A stretch of 64,000 nucleotides of DNA from Arenicellales bacterium (GCA_958295885.1 OY282380.1:2170001-2234000), one strand, 5' to 3'. Positions 53,481-63,590 are shown, numbered from the stretch's first letter. The notes: a model not told the origin generated them from the sequence alone. Translations and numbers: made by a program.

Positions 53481-54153
53481 TTAATTTTCGAAGTTCAAAA
53501 TCGCATTAATTTACTAAGGCAAGGGAGCCGAATCATGCTCCAACTGCACGGTTGTCGCGTCTACTTAGACGCTGCTCAAACTCCCGGTTCAATGTGAGGC
53601 CCAACCGGTTCACGCCGTCTTCGGATAGAGTTATCATCTGGTAGATTGTGCGCCTCATCAAACCGACAAAATAATGCCACAGTCGGTGCGCCACGCTGAA
53701 ATGATTGAGTTGGTTTTTGAATTGTTTTCAGGATTCGAACAGATGACCGCCATTGTCGCTAGAATTGACAATAGCAAGCATCAGGTGACGAACCGCACAA
53801 AGATGAACCGAGGCGATGAATGAAGCAAAACTGCGAGACCTGTTCGGACAAAAACCCAAGCTTCGCTTAGCTGCTTTGAAATAAACTTCACCTTCTCCAA
53901 CGCCTCTCTCCGAGATACTCTATTGCGGTATCAGCGTCAGGCAAATGACGTATCAGTTCGTAAACACTTATCGCGGCACATGTTCTTTTTCCATAACAAG
54001 CTCATCTTAGTTTGAATTCCTTCCAAACTCGTCAAGTCGAGACGGAAAAAGTCCATATTCTGTGAAAACTAGAAACGACCTCGTCTTTGATGACGCTGAG
54101 ATTTATCGAAACTTTGGAGGCAGGTTTCTCAATGGCATTCTATAGTGAATGGA
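53481..54153. other. Decayed region between IS1595 remnant and rpoH
   Basis: About 670 bases without an intact gene. On the minus strand, 53545-53757 reads as about 70 codons with coding-like content (HFSVAHRLWHYFVGLM, then NRLGLTLNREFEQRL) that I cannot assign, probably a decayed transposase. The rest, to the rpoH stop, shows nothing recognisable. Confidence 0.45.
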
Positions 54154-55020
54154 TTAGTCAACCCGACTGATCTGATGTCGCATGGATGAAAGCGCTTTCT
54201 TTTCGATTTGACGAACGCGTTCTGCACTGATTCCATGCCTGACGCCTAATTCTTTCAAGGTCGCTTTTTTCTCGCCGCCAAGAAAGCGCCGTTCAATGAT
54301 GTCGCGACTGCGTTCACTCAGACCGTCAAGCGCACCGCGAATCAGATTGTGCTGATGTTCCTGATCCTGCTGCTTCGCATACAGCCTGGCCGGATCTGAC
54401 TGTGTATCGGACACATAGTATGAAGCTGGAACATAGCTGTTCCCATCGTCATCGCTCGGCGTCGTGTCTAAAGAAACCGTGGAAGCATTGATTCGGGTTT
54501 CCATTTCTCGAACAATGCTCGGCGACACGTCAATGTCACTCGACAAAGCATGAATCTCTTCATTGCTCATCGACTCCAGGCGCTTGCGGTACTGACGCAG
54601 ATTAAAGAACACTTTCTTCTGTGCTTTGGTGGTCGCAATGCGCACCATCTTCCAGTTTTTCAAGATGTAGTCATACATCTCCGCCTTGATCCAGTGCACC
54701 GCATAGGAAACAAGACGAACCCCACGCTCTGGATCATACTTCTTCACGGCTTTCATCAGCCCGACATTGCCTTCCTGAATCAGATCCTGAAAAGGCAGTC
54801 CATAGCCGAAGAATCCCCGCGCCACCGACACCACGAATCTCATATGAGAGAGCACCAGCTGCTGTGCCGCCTCCAGATCATTGTCCTGGCGGTAACGAAC
54901 CGCCAGCTGGTATTCTTCGTCTTTTTCCAGATACGGCAGGGTGTTGACCATGCTGATGTAAGCGCTGAGACTGCCACTGCCGGAAACCGATAACGCAAGT
55001 GTGTTTTGAGATGTGTTCAT
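54154..55020 (-). CDS. rpoH: RNA polymerase sigma factor RpoH (sigma-32)
   Basis: A 288-residue heat-shock sigma factor. Region 2 is complete (FQDLIQEGNVGLMKAVKKYD, VSYAVHWIKAEMYDYIL, WKMVRIATTKAQKK), followed by the RpoH box QKKVFFNLRQYRK (near residue 140). Region 4 ends in the HTH RHGISAERVRQIEKKAL. It directs transcription of chaperone and protease genes. It lies downstream of ftsY on the same strand, as in other gammaproteobacteria, but without ftsE and ftsX. An AT-rich promoter region with TATATAGTAT lies about 70 bases upstream. Confidence 0.95.
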   Translation of the reverse strand: MNTSQNTLALSVSGSGSLSAYISMVNTLPYLEKDEEYQLAVRYRQDNDLEAAQQLVLSHMRFVVSVARGFFGYGLPFQDLIQEGNVGLMKAVKKYDPERGVRLVSYAVHWIKAEMYDYILKNWKMVRIATTKAQKKVFFNLRQYRKRLESMSNEEIHALSSDIDVSPSIVREMETRINASTVSLDTTPSDDDGNSYVPASYYVSDTQSDPARLYAKQQDQEHQHNLIRGALDGLSERSRDIIERRFLGGEKKATLKELGVRHGISAERVRQIEKKALSSMRHQISRVD

Positions 55021-55444
55021 ATTTTCTTGAAATTCCCGCTGTTCAGGTTGAATCGCTTGAACGTTGTTTGTGATTTTTCTATCTCGATACTATATAAAGA
55101 TAACGAGAAATCCGGTAATTTCAAGAGCTGAAAGGAATTTTTTTTGGTGGACAAGGAATAATTTGCCGGTGACGACAGGCTGCACGGAATTTGGTCTTTT
55201 TTGCGCAGTGTCAGCCTAATACTCTCACTAGCAGAAAATTAACATGACAGATCACCTGAGCCCAGCCTCGTGAAAAAAAGCCAAAATCCTCGGGTTCAGC
55301 GTTCGCCCTGACTTATTGTGAATATTTTGAAACGCCGCGCAGCAGCGTTGCGGATGAATTTGCGACAGAATTTTTTTGCAGAACGAAAATCTGTTCTCTA
55401 GACTGCCTCTGTTGAACCAGCAGTCGAATCAGTGTATCTGCATT
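55021..55444. other. Gap between ftsY and rpoH; ftsE and ftsX absent
   Basis: About 420 bases with no gene. ftsE and ftsX usually sit here; nothing of either is recognisable. It contains the rpoH promoter. Confidence 0.6.
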
Positions 55445-56392
55445 TTATCGCTTCATTCCGAGCAGCGAACTGGCATATTCGTCCGCACGAAAAACAGCAA
55501 GATCCTCAATTTTTTCGCCAACGCCGATAAAGCAGATCGGAATGGAATGCTTCTGCGTCAGCGCCACGGTAATTCCGCCTTTTGCAGTTCCATCCAACTT
55601 GGTCACACAAACGCCGCTAAGCGGTGTATGACGGTTGAACTGTTCAACTTGTGACAGAGCATTTTGACCGGTTCCGGCGTCGATCGTGATCAAAGTGACA
55701 TGTGGCGCCGAATTTTCAATCTTATTCAAGACACGCCGAATTTTTCCGAGCTGTCGCATTAGATCGTCCCGAGTCTGCTGTCGGCCTCCCGTATCAACAA
55801 TCAGAACTGAAGTCCTATTGGCAACCGCCGAATGATAAGCATCATGTGCAACTGCAGCAGGGTCCGCACCTGCTTTTTGGGAAATTACCGGAAGATCGAG
55901 ACGTTGTCCCCAAGCCTGCAGCTGTTCAATTGCCGCAGGACGAAATGTATCACAGGCGGCTAACATCACAGATTGTCCGTTTTGTTTGAGATAATGTGCG
56001 ATTTTCGCACTTGTAGTCGTTTTTCCAACTCCATTGACGCCCACCATGAGAATGACGGTAGGAGTCGGATACCGGGATAGATCAAAATCCCATTCGGCGT
56101 TTTTCAGTACGCCTGCTAGTTCCCGATGCAAAATGTGAACAAGTTCCTCCCCCGAAATTGTGGAACGTTTGGCCTGGGTGCGAATCGTTTTTATAAGTTC
56201 CTCACTCACTTCAACTCCGATGTCGCTCAAGATCAGTGAATCATGAAGATCTTCAATTTCCTCCTCATTGATTTGAGTTGAAAACAAACTTGAAAGTCGG
56301 GATGTGAACGACCTGCGTGTTCTCTCGAGCACGCCAAATATTTTTGACGAACTTCGAGTGCCGTTTTCACCATATTTTTTTCTGTCACTCAT
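55445..56392 (-). CDS. ftsY: Signal recognition particle receptor FtsY
   Basis: A 315-residue SRP receptor GTPase with little of the acidic A domain. The NG domain shows G1 VGVNGVGKTTTSAKIA (near residue 97), AACDTFRPAAIEQLQAW, G3 VDTGGRQQT where most FtsY proteins have DTAGR, IDAGTGQNALSQ and TKLDGTAKGG. It docks ribosome-SRP complexes at the membrane. The ATG at 56392 is preferred; an upstream in-frame start adds 20 residues that are not family-like. It lies divergent from rsmD across the inserted restriction island. Confidence 0.92.
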   Translation of the reverse strand: MSDRKKYGENGTRSSSKIFGVLERTRRSFTSRLSSLFSTQINEEEIEDLHDSLILSDIGVEVSEELIKTIRTQAKRSTISGEELVHILHRELAGVLKNAEWDFDLSRYPTPTVILMVGVNGVGKTTTSAKIAHYLKQNGQSVMLAACDTFRPAAIEQLQAWGQRLDLPVISQKAGADPAAVAHDAYHSAVANRTSVLIVDTGGRQQTRDDLMRQLGKIRRVLNKIENSAPHVTLITIDAGTGQNALSQVEQFNRHTPLSGVCVTKLDGTAKGGITVALTQKHSIPICFIGVGEKIEDLAVFRADEYASSLLGMKR

Positions 56393-56580
56393 GAGAATGG
56401 AAAGTACTGGACCTAAGTGTTGATAATTTAAATTATTGTGGTGTGAGGCCAAAAAATCAGCCCAAAGATTTCGTTGAACGACAAATGGAAAATATGTGTG
56501 AATTTCAATTCCAAAATTATATTATATGTCTCTAATTCTGTTTCATCCTATGGTAAAATTATAATTAATATAATCAAATT

Positions 56581-56814
56581 AAAACAGACATTTATATCCT
56601 TATAAATAGGGGACATGTATGCACCAGAGACCAACTGATGTTGTGGTTTGGTGCTCCACTTTTTCCACACAGGTAGCTGGTTTGGAGAAGTTGAGGCAAC
56701 ATCGTTAACCGAACCGCTTTGAATGCCCACGCTGCGGACATGATCAAGCCCATATTTTGACTCGTCACTAACCTCATCAACGCACCCAATGCCGACATCA
56801 TGTCTCTGTGACCG
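56581..56814 (+). pseudogene. Left boundary copy of an IS1595-family element, 5' remnant
   Basis: The plus strand encodes STFSTQVAGLEKLRQHR, a stop, then FECPRCGHDQAHILTRH, and CRHHVSVTE, matching residues 7-60 of the transposase at 62160-63080. The zinc-binding CPRCG is intact here. Homology starts about 55 bases before the coding part (AAATAGGGGACA here, AAATAGGAGACA in the other copy). Two stop codons and truncation make it inactive. It marks the left edge of the restriction island. Confidence 0.75.
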
Positions 56815-56866
56815 AGAGGCATTATCATTTAATAGACGGGGATGATTGTCTTCTTCTTGAGTGGCC

Positions 56867-59800
56867 TCATAATGTCGCTTCTCCTCTACCGACAATTTCC
56901 ATTAGCTTCCCGTAGCTGGTTACCACTTCATACTTAACGTGTTCTGAATCGATCTTGCGGTTGATCTCCGCGAAGAACTTGCGAGCGCATTCGATTTTCG
57001 CTTGTTCGACTGCCCGCAACTGCATGCTGGACATGGAGCCTTTAGTTTCGGCGACGAAATATATGTGCTTGACTGAGCCTTCTTTGAAGGAAATGGCCCA
57101 GTCTGGATTGTACCCTCCGACGGGAGTTGGAATCCGGAATCCTCTGGGAAGTTTTGCATAAACAACTACCTCAGAACTGGAATCAAGAGCTTTCGCGAAA
57201 TTTCGTTCACCTTTGGTGTCGGTAATCACATAGTCGTAGATGTGGTTTTTCAACTTCTCGCTGGCCTTGGTAAAATCTTGCTTGATTTGGCCTGCCGTGA
57301 AAATTTCATTATCGTAGGTTTCAGAAATACTGTCGTAACTTAACTGTTCAATGATGATTGTTGCCTTCTGCTCGTTAACAAGCCGAGAGCATTCGGCAAT
57401 AAAATGCTCTGGATTCTGTTCAAATTGCTTGAAAACTGTCGGTTGAACGCTGCTTAAAATTTCGGCAATGGTCTTTCTTGTCAATTGCGTGTAATCGGCA
57501 ATCCTTCCGAGCAGATCATAGGCAACTATTGAATGGAATGACGATTTGGAAGTTTTGACCGTCGTTTTCGTAGGTGTGAATCCGGTGCCACTTTGGAGTT
57601 GGGTATCAGTGATCTGATCCCCCAAAACGCCACTTTGGATGGTGTATTGAAGTGGAGTCACTCGAAGTTCTTTGTTCAGGGTGCAGACGCAGTTTCTGAT
57701 GAGTTCATCGGAATTGAATTCGACTCGGTAGATTGCCTTTTGATTGATACGATTCCAAAGTGCTTTGAACTCTTTTTTCTCGAAGTGGGTATTCAGCGGA
57801 TTGTTCTTCGGCTTTCGGTCGTCACCTATATCGGGCAACTGTGACTCATTGAAAACGCTGTCGATCAAATTTAAAACCTGTTCTGCATAAGGGTCCAGCG
57901 CGAGAGGAAGTTCCGCCAAAGTTCCGTTGGTTCTCGCTTCATAATAAGCCTCAACAATTCGATCGTCGTCGTCGGTATAGTCATTCTTGAGCAAATACTT
58001 GTAAATATGCCTGGCCAAGACTGGATTGACTTTTAATTTCCCATCTTCAGTGTTGATGAATTTACCAGTGAAGTAAGCCTCGTCCGCTTTTCTGGGTCGA
58101 GCCGATAGTGAATTGCTGATCTCTTTTTGAAGGTTCCCAACAAAGTCCTTATAGCTCTCGTTGGCAATAACGGTCAGAATGTTTACGTCATGGACAGTAG
58201 CCGGGTTGTCCATGCGGTCCCCATGCTGGTTGACACTAATCCGCAAACCCCGACCGACTTCCTGTCGACGCGAGATCTCGTTATCGCTGTATTTGAGCAT
58301 GCATATAACGAAAACATTTGGATTGTCCCAGCCTTCCCGCAGAGCGGAATGGGAAAAAATAAATCGGACTGGTTCCGAGAACGAGAGCAACCGTTCCTTA
58401 TCTTTCAGAATCAAATCATAGGCGTCGACATCATCGGATAGTCCGGCAGCCTCTCCGCGCTTCTTGAAACTTGGGTCAGTCAGCTTCTTGGTTCTCTTGT
58501 CAATGGAGAAGTACCCATCGTGAGTATGGCTGACTTGAATTCCAGCTAGGAATGTACGATAGATTTCGTTATCATGAACATTATCACTAAGACATTCGAT
58601 TTTGAGCTGTTCGTACTCTTCTTCAAATATGCAGGTATATTCACCTCGCTTATCGGCTTGATTGTAATCTCGGTATTTCACTACCTTGTCAATGAAAAAT
58701 AGGGTCAGTACTTTGATGCCCTGAGTAAAGAGCATCCGCTCTTTCTCAAGGTGAGCTTTGATCGCTTCGCGAATCTGAATTCGCCGTATGGTTGTTTCCA
58801 TGATGTCGCCGGTCGCTTCGCCGGCACTCAGAGTTTTACCATTGGTAAACTCAACTGTGTCCTTGTTGGCATCAATCTGGGCAATGACAAATCCACGATA
58901 TTGATTTAGCTCATTTGATTCAACGAATAGATTCTTACCTTGTTCCAGTCGTTTAACTATTCGTTTAATCCCTCTGCCAAAGCGTACTTCCATCTCGATT
59001 CTCGCAACCGGTGCTTGCTTGGATATTTCTATGGATTCTAAGTACAGATAGGCATTGGTGCCAGCCAAGCCTTTAATTGAAATGCCGCGTACCGCTATTT
59101 TTTTCACAAGCTTTTGGTTATAGGCGTCCAAAGCATCGAGACGGTGGATCAAATTATGCTTGGTCCGGTGGGTGGCGGAATAGCGGAGGATCATCAGCGG
59201 TTTGAACTTGGCCAGTGCATTTAGAGTTTTTGTACCCTCCATCTTCTGCGGTTCATCCAAAATTAGTATGGGGCGGTTATTGCTAATCACATCAATAGGC
59301 TTGCGCGATTGAAAGTTGTCCAACTCTTCATAGATTCGGCGATTATCCTTACCCGTGGCGTTGAACGCTTGAATATTGATGACCATGACGTTAATGCCCG
59401 CATCGGAGGAAAAACTTTCCAGATTATGCAATTGCTTTGAGTTGTAGGCAAAAAAGCGGGCCTTCTTGCTATAGCTCTCGGCAAAATGCTCAGCGGTTAT
59501 CTCCAGCGATTGCAGTACCCCCTCACGGATAGCAATGCTGGGAACAACCGCGATGAACTTGGTCCAACCGTATCGCTTGTTCATTTCGAAGACCGTTTTT
59601 ATAAAACAGTATGTCTTACCGGTCCCTGTTTCCATCTCTATGTCAAGATTGAGCTTGCATCCGGCACTCGATACGAGACTATTGGACAAGGGAAGGTTCT
59701 GCCGTAGCTGCACAGATCGAATATTGGTAAGCAATTGGGAATCAGTCAACTGAATTTGGGCGTTTTTAAAGCCTGTTCGCTCAATATCGGTACACGGCAA

Positions 59801-59947
59801 TGTCAGTCCCTGAGCCAATAGACTTTCATTCATACCGAGGTCGATCCTGTACGCAATGCCCGATGCATTTACCTGCCCCTCAATGCAGTCAACAACCGAC
59901 TCCACTGCGCTAGACTGATAAGGTTGAATTTTAAACTTCAGTTTAAT
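56867..59947 (-). CDS. res: Type III restriction enzyme, Res subunit
   Basis: About 1026 residues. The helicase core has Walker [15 protein letters not shown] (near residue 87), the DEAD-like [11 protein letters not shown] (near 234), SATHRTKHN and motif [14 protein letters not shown] (near 566). The C-terminal nuclease domain has [10 protein letters not shown] and FVAETKGSM, a PD-(D/E)XK site. It cuts DNA after translocation together with Mod. Family alignment suggests the start [18 protein letters not shown], whose first codon is ATT at 59945-59947 behind AGGAGGG; otherwise the first GTG is 14 codons later (59905). It follows mod directly. Confidence 0.9.
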   Translation of the reverse strand: MKLKFKIQPYQSSAVESVVDCIEGQVNASGIAYRIDLGMNESLLAQGLTLPCTDIERTGFKNAQIQLTDSQLLTNIRSVQLRQNLPLSNSLVSSAGCKLNLDIEMETGTGKTYCFIKTVFEMNKRYGWTKFIAVVPSIAIREGVLQSLEITAEHFAESYSKKARFFAYNSKQLHNLESFSSDAGINVMVINIQAFNATGKDNRRIYEELDNFQSRKPIDVISNNRPILILDEPQKMEGTKTLNALAKFKPLMILRYSATHRTKHNLIHRLDALDAYNQKLVKKIAVRGISIKGLAGTNAYLYLESIEISKQAPVARIEMEVRFGRGIKRIVKRLEQGKNLFVESNELNQYRGFVIAQIDANKDTVEFTNGKTLSAGEATGDIMETTIRRIQIREAIKAHLEKERMLFTQGIKVLTLFFIDKVVKYRDYNQADKRGEYTCIFEEEYEQLKIECLSDNVHDNEIYRTFLAGIQVSHTHDGYFSIDKRTKKLTDPSFKKRGEAAGLSDDVDAYDLILKDKERLLSFSEPVRFIFSHSALREGWDNPNVFVICMLKYSDNEISRRQEVGRGLRISVNQHGDRMDNPATVHDVNILTVIANESYKDFVGNLQKEISNSLSARPRKADEAYFTGKFINTEDGKLKVNPVLARHIYKYLLKNDYTDDDDRIVEAYYEARTNGTLAELPLALDPYAEQVLNLIDSVFNESQLPDIGDDRKPKNNPLNTHFEKKEFKALWNRINQKAIYRVEFNSDELIRNCVCTLNKELRVTPLQYTIQSGVLGDQITDTQLQSGTGFTPTKTTVKTSKSSFHSIVAYDLLGRIADYTQLTRKTIAEILSSVQPTVFKQFEQNPEHFIAECSRLVNEQKATIIIEQLSYDSISETYDNEIFTAGQIKQDFTKASEKLKNHIYDYVITDTKGERNFAKALDSSSEVVVYAKLPRGFRIPTPVGGYNPDWAISFKEGSVKHIYFVAETKGSMSSMQLRAVEQAKIECARKFFAEINRKIDSEHVKYEVVTSYGKLMEIVGRGEATL

Positions 59948-60105
59948 GGCAAGCCCTCCTTATATTGTCTTCACTTCCGTGCTTGGAGACATTTGTTTGA
60001 ATATCTGCTCCACGTTAATCTTGATAGCGTCAGTACCGAATCCAGTGTCACGAAACACAACGCGTCGTGGTTTAAAGCGGGCCAGTTCCCTAACTAGATC
60101 TTCAT

Positions 60106-61965
60106 TCACGCCCGTATCGAAACAGGCGACAAGATCGTGTGTGGTGTGTCGGGGGGGGGGGGTTGATTAACAAAGAAAACGGCTTTGTCTTGTATAAACT
60201 CTTTTCGAATGGGCAGAGATATATCCATACCCCAGTCTAGTAACACTTGGAAGAGTAGATCTTCGGGTTTACGGTTCGGTTTGATATTATTGGTGAAAGT
60301 CTTCAGCTTATCTTGTTTTATCGTGTCTGGAGTATAGTAGACATTGGCTAAATTTGATGAATCCACTTTGAAGGTGCGGAAACCATAGTTTTGAAAATTT
60401 ACTCCACTTAAGAAATTTCTTTTGTAATTCTCGCCTGCTACTCTAATTCGTAGTTTTGACAACTCCGACAGAATATGGGGTTTGTCGTGTTGCTTCAAAA
60501 GATCTATTGCATTTTGAATGGTTTTTTTTGTTTTGGCATTAGTTGATTTTGCTAGCGCGGTTGTCAAATTTTCTGGTAACTGCACCAGAATGTAACGTAC
60601 ATTAATGTTTTTTTTAGCTGAAAAACTATAAACAGCTTCAGCCATGGTTCCAGATCCGGCAAAAAAATCCATCACAATGTCATTTTCGTTGACAGTAAAG
60701 TTCAGCAAATACTCAATCAAACTTACCGGCTTAGGGTGGCTAAATACATCCGCCCCCATTAACTCACGAAGTTCAGCTGAAGCAATCTCGTTTGTGCCAA
60801 CTTCACAAGATTTTTTGTCGATAATCGGGTTAGTGTACTTTTCCTTTATGAAATTGGTTGGAGGTTTATATCCTGTACCAACTCTGATGAAACGGATTGA
60901 GAGTTTGTCAGATTTAATGACAAAACTTGTGCCATTTTTTATTTCTTCATTTAAAAAAGGCTGAGTCCATTTGAATTCGCCCAGAAGGGCGAAATCTTCA
61001 GTTGCATAACCACCTTCGATTTGAAGGTCATGAACGAGTTCCACACGATGATTTTTGCCAGACTTTAACTCTCCATTTTCCAAGAAACTAAAATAAACTT
61101 TGTCTTTCGGGAAAACAAGTTTTCTAGTGGGATTTCCTGTATTCAACAGTGGTTGGTCGCCGCCAACTAAAGGTTCACCTCGGTATCTTAATGAGTTCCT
61201 ACATTTTTCATAACACAAAATGTACTCGTTTGTCTTCCTGGATTTCATAGATAGAGCAGGTGGTGTCGAAGTTTTTACCCATGAAAAAACTTCAATAAAG
61301 TTAAACTCTCCAAATACTTCATCCATAAGCATTTTTAAGTTTGAAAGTTCTTCAACACCAATTGAAACAAAAATTGTTCCATCATTTCGTAATAGATTTC
61401 TTGCTAATTTTAATCTTGGATACATCATTGACAACCAATCTGAATGAAATCGGCCATTAGCCTCGGTATTTGCAACGAGTCTATTACCGTCCTCACTCAA
61501 CTGATTTGACTTTTTCAAAAATTCTTTTGTGTTTGTGGAAAAATCATCTTTATAAATGAAATCGTTGCCCGTGTTATACGGTGGGTCAATGTAAATCATC
61601 TTGACTTTGGCAAGGTAGCTTTCCTGAATCAGTTTCAAGACTTCTAAGTTATCACCCTCAATAAACAGATTTGTGGTTGTATCGAAATTCACGCTATCTT
61701 CCCGACAGGGGCGAAGGGTTTTGGCGATGGGCGCATTGGCGGTGAGCAACGCCTTTCGTTTACCCGGCCAGTTTAGATGGTAGCGTTCCTTAGATTCCTC
61801 CACGATGGAGTCGGATAGCTCCTGCCGCAGTTGGTCAAAGTTCACTGCAAGCCTTATTTGGTCGTCTTCGCCTTTGGCTTCGGTTACGCAACCAGGAAAC
61901 ATCTCCCGAATACGAGCGATATTTTCTTGGGTCATGTTTGGGGAGTGCATTTTCATCTTTTCCAT
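60106..61965 (-). CDS. mod: Type III modification methyltransferase Mod, C-terminus out of frame in this sequence
   Basis: In the frame as given it encodes 619 residues. It is a beta-class N6-adenine methyltransferase: catalytic IDPPYNTGNDF (near residue 135) precedes the SAM motif DFFAGSGTMAEAV (near 446), with a target-recognition domain between. After VNQPPPP, encoded by a 12-C tract, the frame ends in DTPHTILSP and a stop. The conserved Mod C-terminus (LVACFDTGVNEDLV, VVFRDTGFGTDAIKINVEQI, SPSTEVKTI) is encoded in the next frame, down to TAA at 59960. One more C would give an uninterrupted 668-residue protein ending 12 bases before the likely res start. Confidence 0.9.
   Translation of the reverse strand: MEKMKMHSPNMTQENIARIREMFPGCVTEAKGEDDQIRLAVNFDQLRQELSDSIVEESKERYHLNWPGKRKALLTANAPIAKTLRPCREDSVNFDTTTNLFIEGDNLEVLKLIQESYLAKVKMIYIDPPYNTGNDFIYKDDFSTNTKEFLKKSNQLSEDGNRLVANTEANGRFHSDWLSMMYPRLKLARNLLRNDGTIFVSIGVEELSNLKMLMDEVFGEFNFIEVFSWVKTSTPPALSMKSRKTNEYILCYEKCRNSLRYRGEPLVGGDQPLLNTGNPTRKLVFPKDKVYFSFLENGELKSGKNHRVELVHDLQIEGGYATEDFALLGEFKWTQPFLNEEIKNGTSFVIKSDKLSIRFIRVGTGYKPPTNFIKEKYTNPIIDKKSCEVGTNEIASAELRELMGADVFSHPKPVSLIEYLLNFTVNENDIVMDFFAGSGTMAEAVYSFSAKKNINVRYILVQLPENLTTALAKSTNAKTKKTIQNAIDLLKQHDKPHILSELSKLRIRVAGENYKRNFLSGVNFQNYGFRTFKVDSSNLANVYYTPDTIKQDKLKTFTNNIKPNRKPEDLLFQVLLDWGMDISLPIRKEFIQDKAVFFVNQPPPPDTPHTILSPVSIRA
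60151..60162. repeat. 12-base G homopolymer (C-tract on the coding strand) in mod
   Basis: Twelve Gs on the plus strand, that is CCC x4 in mod. With 12 Cs the protein ends early at 60106. With 13 or 10 Cs the conserved Mod C-terminus is in frame. Such a tract is a typical slipped-strand phase-variation switch. Confidence 0.85.
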
Positions 61966-62159
61966 CTTGGTCTTCCTTTAGAATTTGACTATCTTTACGC
62001 TCGAAGACAGTAAATTAGTCAGATATTCAATTTTATTTTTCACGGCACTCAATCTGCGGTGAACGCGATTTTGCGGTTGAATTCTATCCCTTTCCAGAAC
62101 CGGACCTCAGAGCATACAAGTTCCCGTTGCTTAATGTCGCTAGCGTGACGTTGCAAAAT

Positions 62160-63080
62160 TAATTGAATTTTAGGCCTCTGAACTTGTTTCAGCCAAAATC
62201 TTAGGGAAATTGGTTGGTGAACAACAGTCGCATGAAACAGCTGTTGTGGCAGTTGGAGTTGCCATAAGCGACGATTGGAAGGATAAAGCAAATTCGTAAA
62301 TTTAACTCATGCAAGCAATGACCGCTGACACCGTGAAATGTTCCCAGCAGGAAAGGTTTGAGATTGCCGATGACGATGTGAATCATCGGTAACCAATGAG
62401 CGGCTAGTTGCGGCGGTGTCACCCGGGCCTCCTGCTGACATGACAATGTGCCGACACGACGTTCAAAGCAACAAAGGCGTCGCTGCGAACCACAGCGAAT
62501 GGCTGAAGACAATGCGTGAACATTTGAACATCTTGAGGGGATCTACCCGCTTGACGACTTCCACCGCCAAGAAACCTGCACCGTTGCCGCGGCCTTCGAC
62601 TGAGCCCAATCGGCGTTTTACCTTTCCCACTGCATCCGCGCTCGCCAAAGCTTTCCGCAGCTTTCCGCAGCGTTTGCCGTCGATAAACGCATCATCGACT
62701 TCAACCGAGGCACTTAGTCGATAGGGATAATCGCGGTCTCCCATGGTCGGTCGTAGTTTGCGCAGCATCTGTTGCGCACTAACCCAACTAATGCCAACCA
62801 TTTGCATTAAGCGCATGTCAGAAATTCCGCCTTTATCCAAACTTATCAGATAAATGGCTACAAACCATTTAGGCAGTGGCAGTTTCGTGTGCTCGAATAC
62901 GGTACCGCCGGTCACGGAGGCATGATGTCGATACTGGGTAAATTGATGAATGCAGTAACGGGTTAAAATATGGGCTTGTTCGTGCCCGAGGCACGGGCAC
63001 TTGAAGCCGTTCGGCCAGCTATGTTGCTTCAACTCTTCCAAACCAGCTTCCTGTGTGGAGAAAATGGAGCACCAATCCAC
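62160..63080 (-). pseudogene. IS1595-family transposase, right boundary copy, frameshifted
   Basis: The first frame (63080 to about 62525) encodes CSIFSTQEAGLEELKQHSW, HASVTGGTVFEHTKLPLPKW, LISLDKGGISDMRLMQMVG and VEVDDAFIDGKRCGK, the N-terminal two thirds of an IS1595 transposase with its first DDE Asp. A second frame gives LPMIHIVIGNLKPFLLGTFH, and a third YPSNRRLWQLQLPQQLFHA near the end. Three frames show at least two frameshifts. The element is inverted relative to the copy at 56581-56814 and marks the right edge of the restriction island. Confidence 0.78.
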
Positions 63081-63142
63081 AACGTCAGTTGGTTTCTCCT
63101 ACATATCTGTCTCCTATTTATGAGAATATAAATATATGTTTT
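62905..63142. repeat. Right inverted repeat of the restriction island
   Basis: Inverted copy of 56581-56814 (about 235 bp), including the IS terminus. Shared blocks, read inward, include AAATAGG(G/A)GACA, ACCAACTGA(T/C)GTTGTGG, GGTGCTCCA and GACATCATG. Together the pair gives a composite-transposon-like structure of about 6.6 kb. Confidence 0.75.
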
Positions 63143-63590
63143 CATATACGTTTATTGATTAAACAATTACTATAGTCTGAATCAAACTTAGAGACATATT
63201 ATATTATCTTCAAATTTATAATCACGAAAGGCCGACTGAGTTTCAGGAAAATTCGGTTTTCCAAAAATCTCCGACATGTATTGCGATTGGCAGCGATTCA
63301 GCTGCATCAAACGATTATTCGTACATGTTTAGCGATTTTTTTTCGCCAAATTTAGAAAACTAGTTTGCCTTGGACTGAGTCTCATGAACAAATACTTTAT
63401 CGAAAGCAATGCCTGACGCTCACCGAAAAGTAATTCCACCAAATTGTGACGCTCAGGGTTCTCCGCACACAAAGTCAGCAGGTGCAATTCGAAGTTGATC
63501 CAGTTTAACAGCGGAAACAGTCATCTGTGCATCCAAATGTCTAGACCTATTCAATAATTCGTCTTAGGCGAATTTCTAATTTGATTCAAA
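63143..63590. other. AT-rich region before rsmD
   Basis: About 450 bases. A minus-strand stretch of about 60 codons (63329-63520) reads LFPLLNWINFELHLLTLCAE then RHNLVELLFGERQAL. It has no start codon and no family I recognise, and is probably a remnant. The rsmD promoter must lie within it. Confidence 0.45.
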
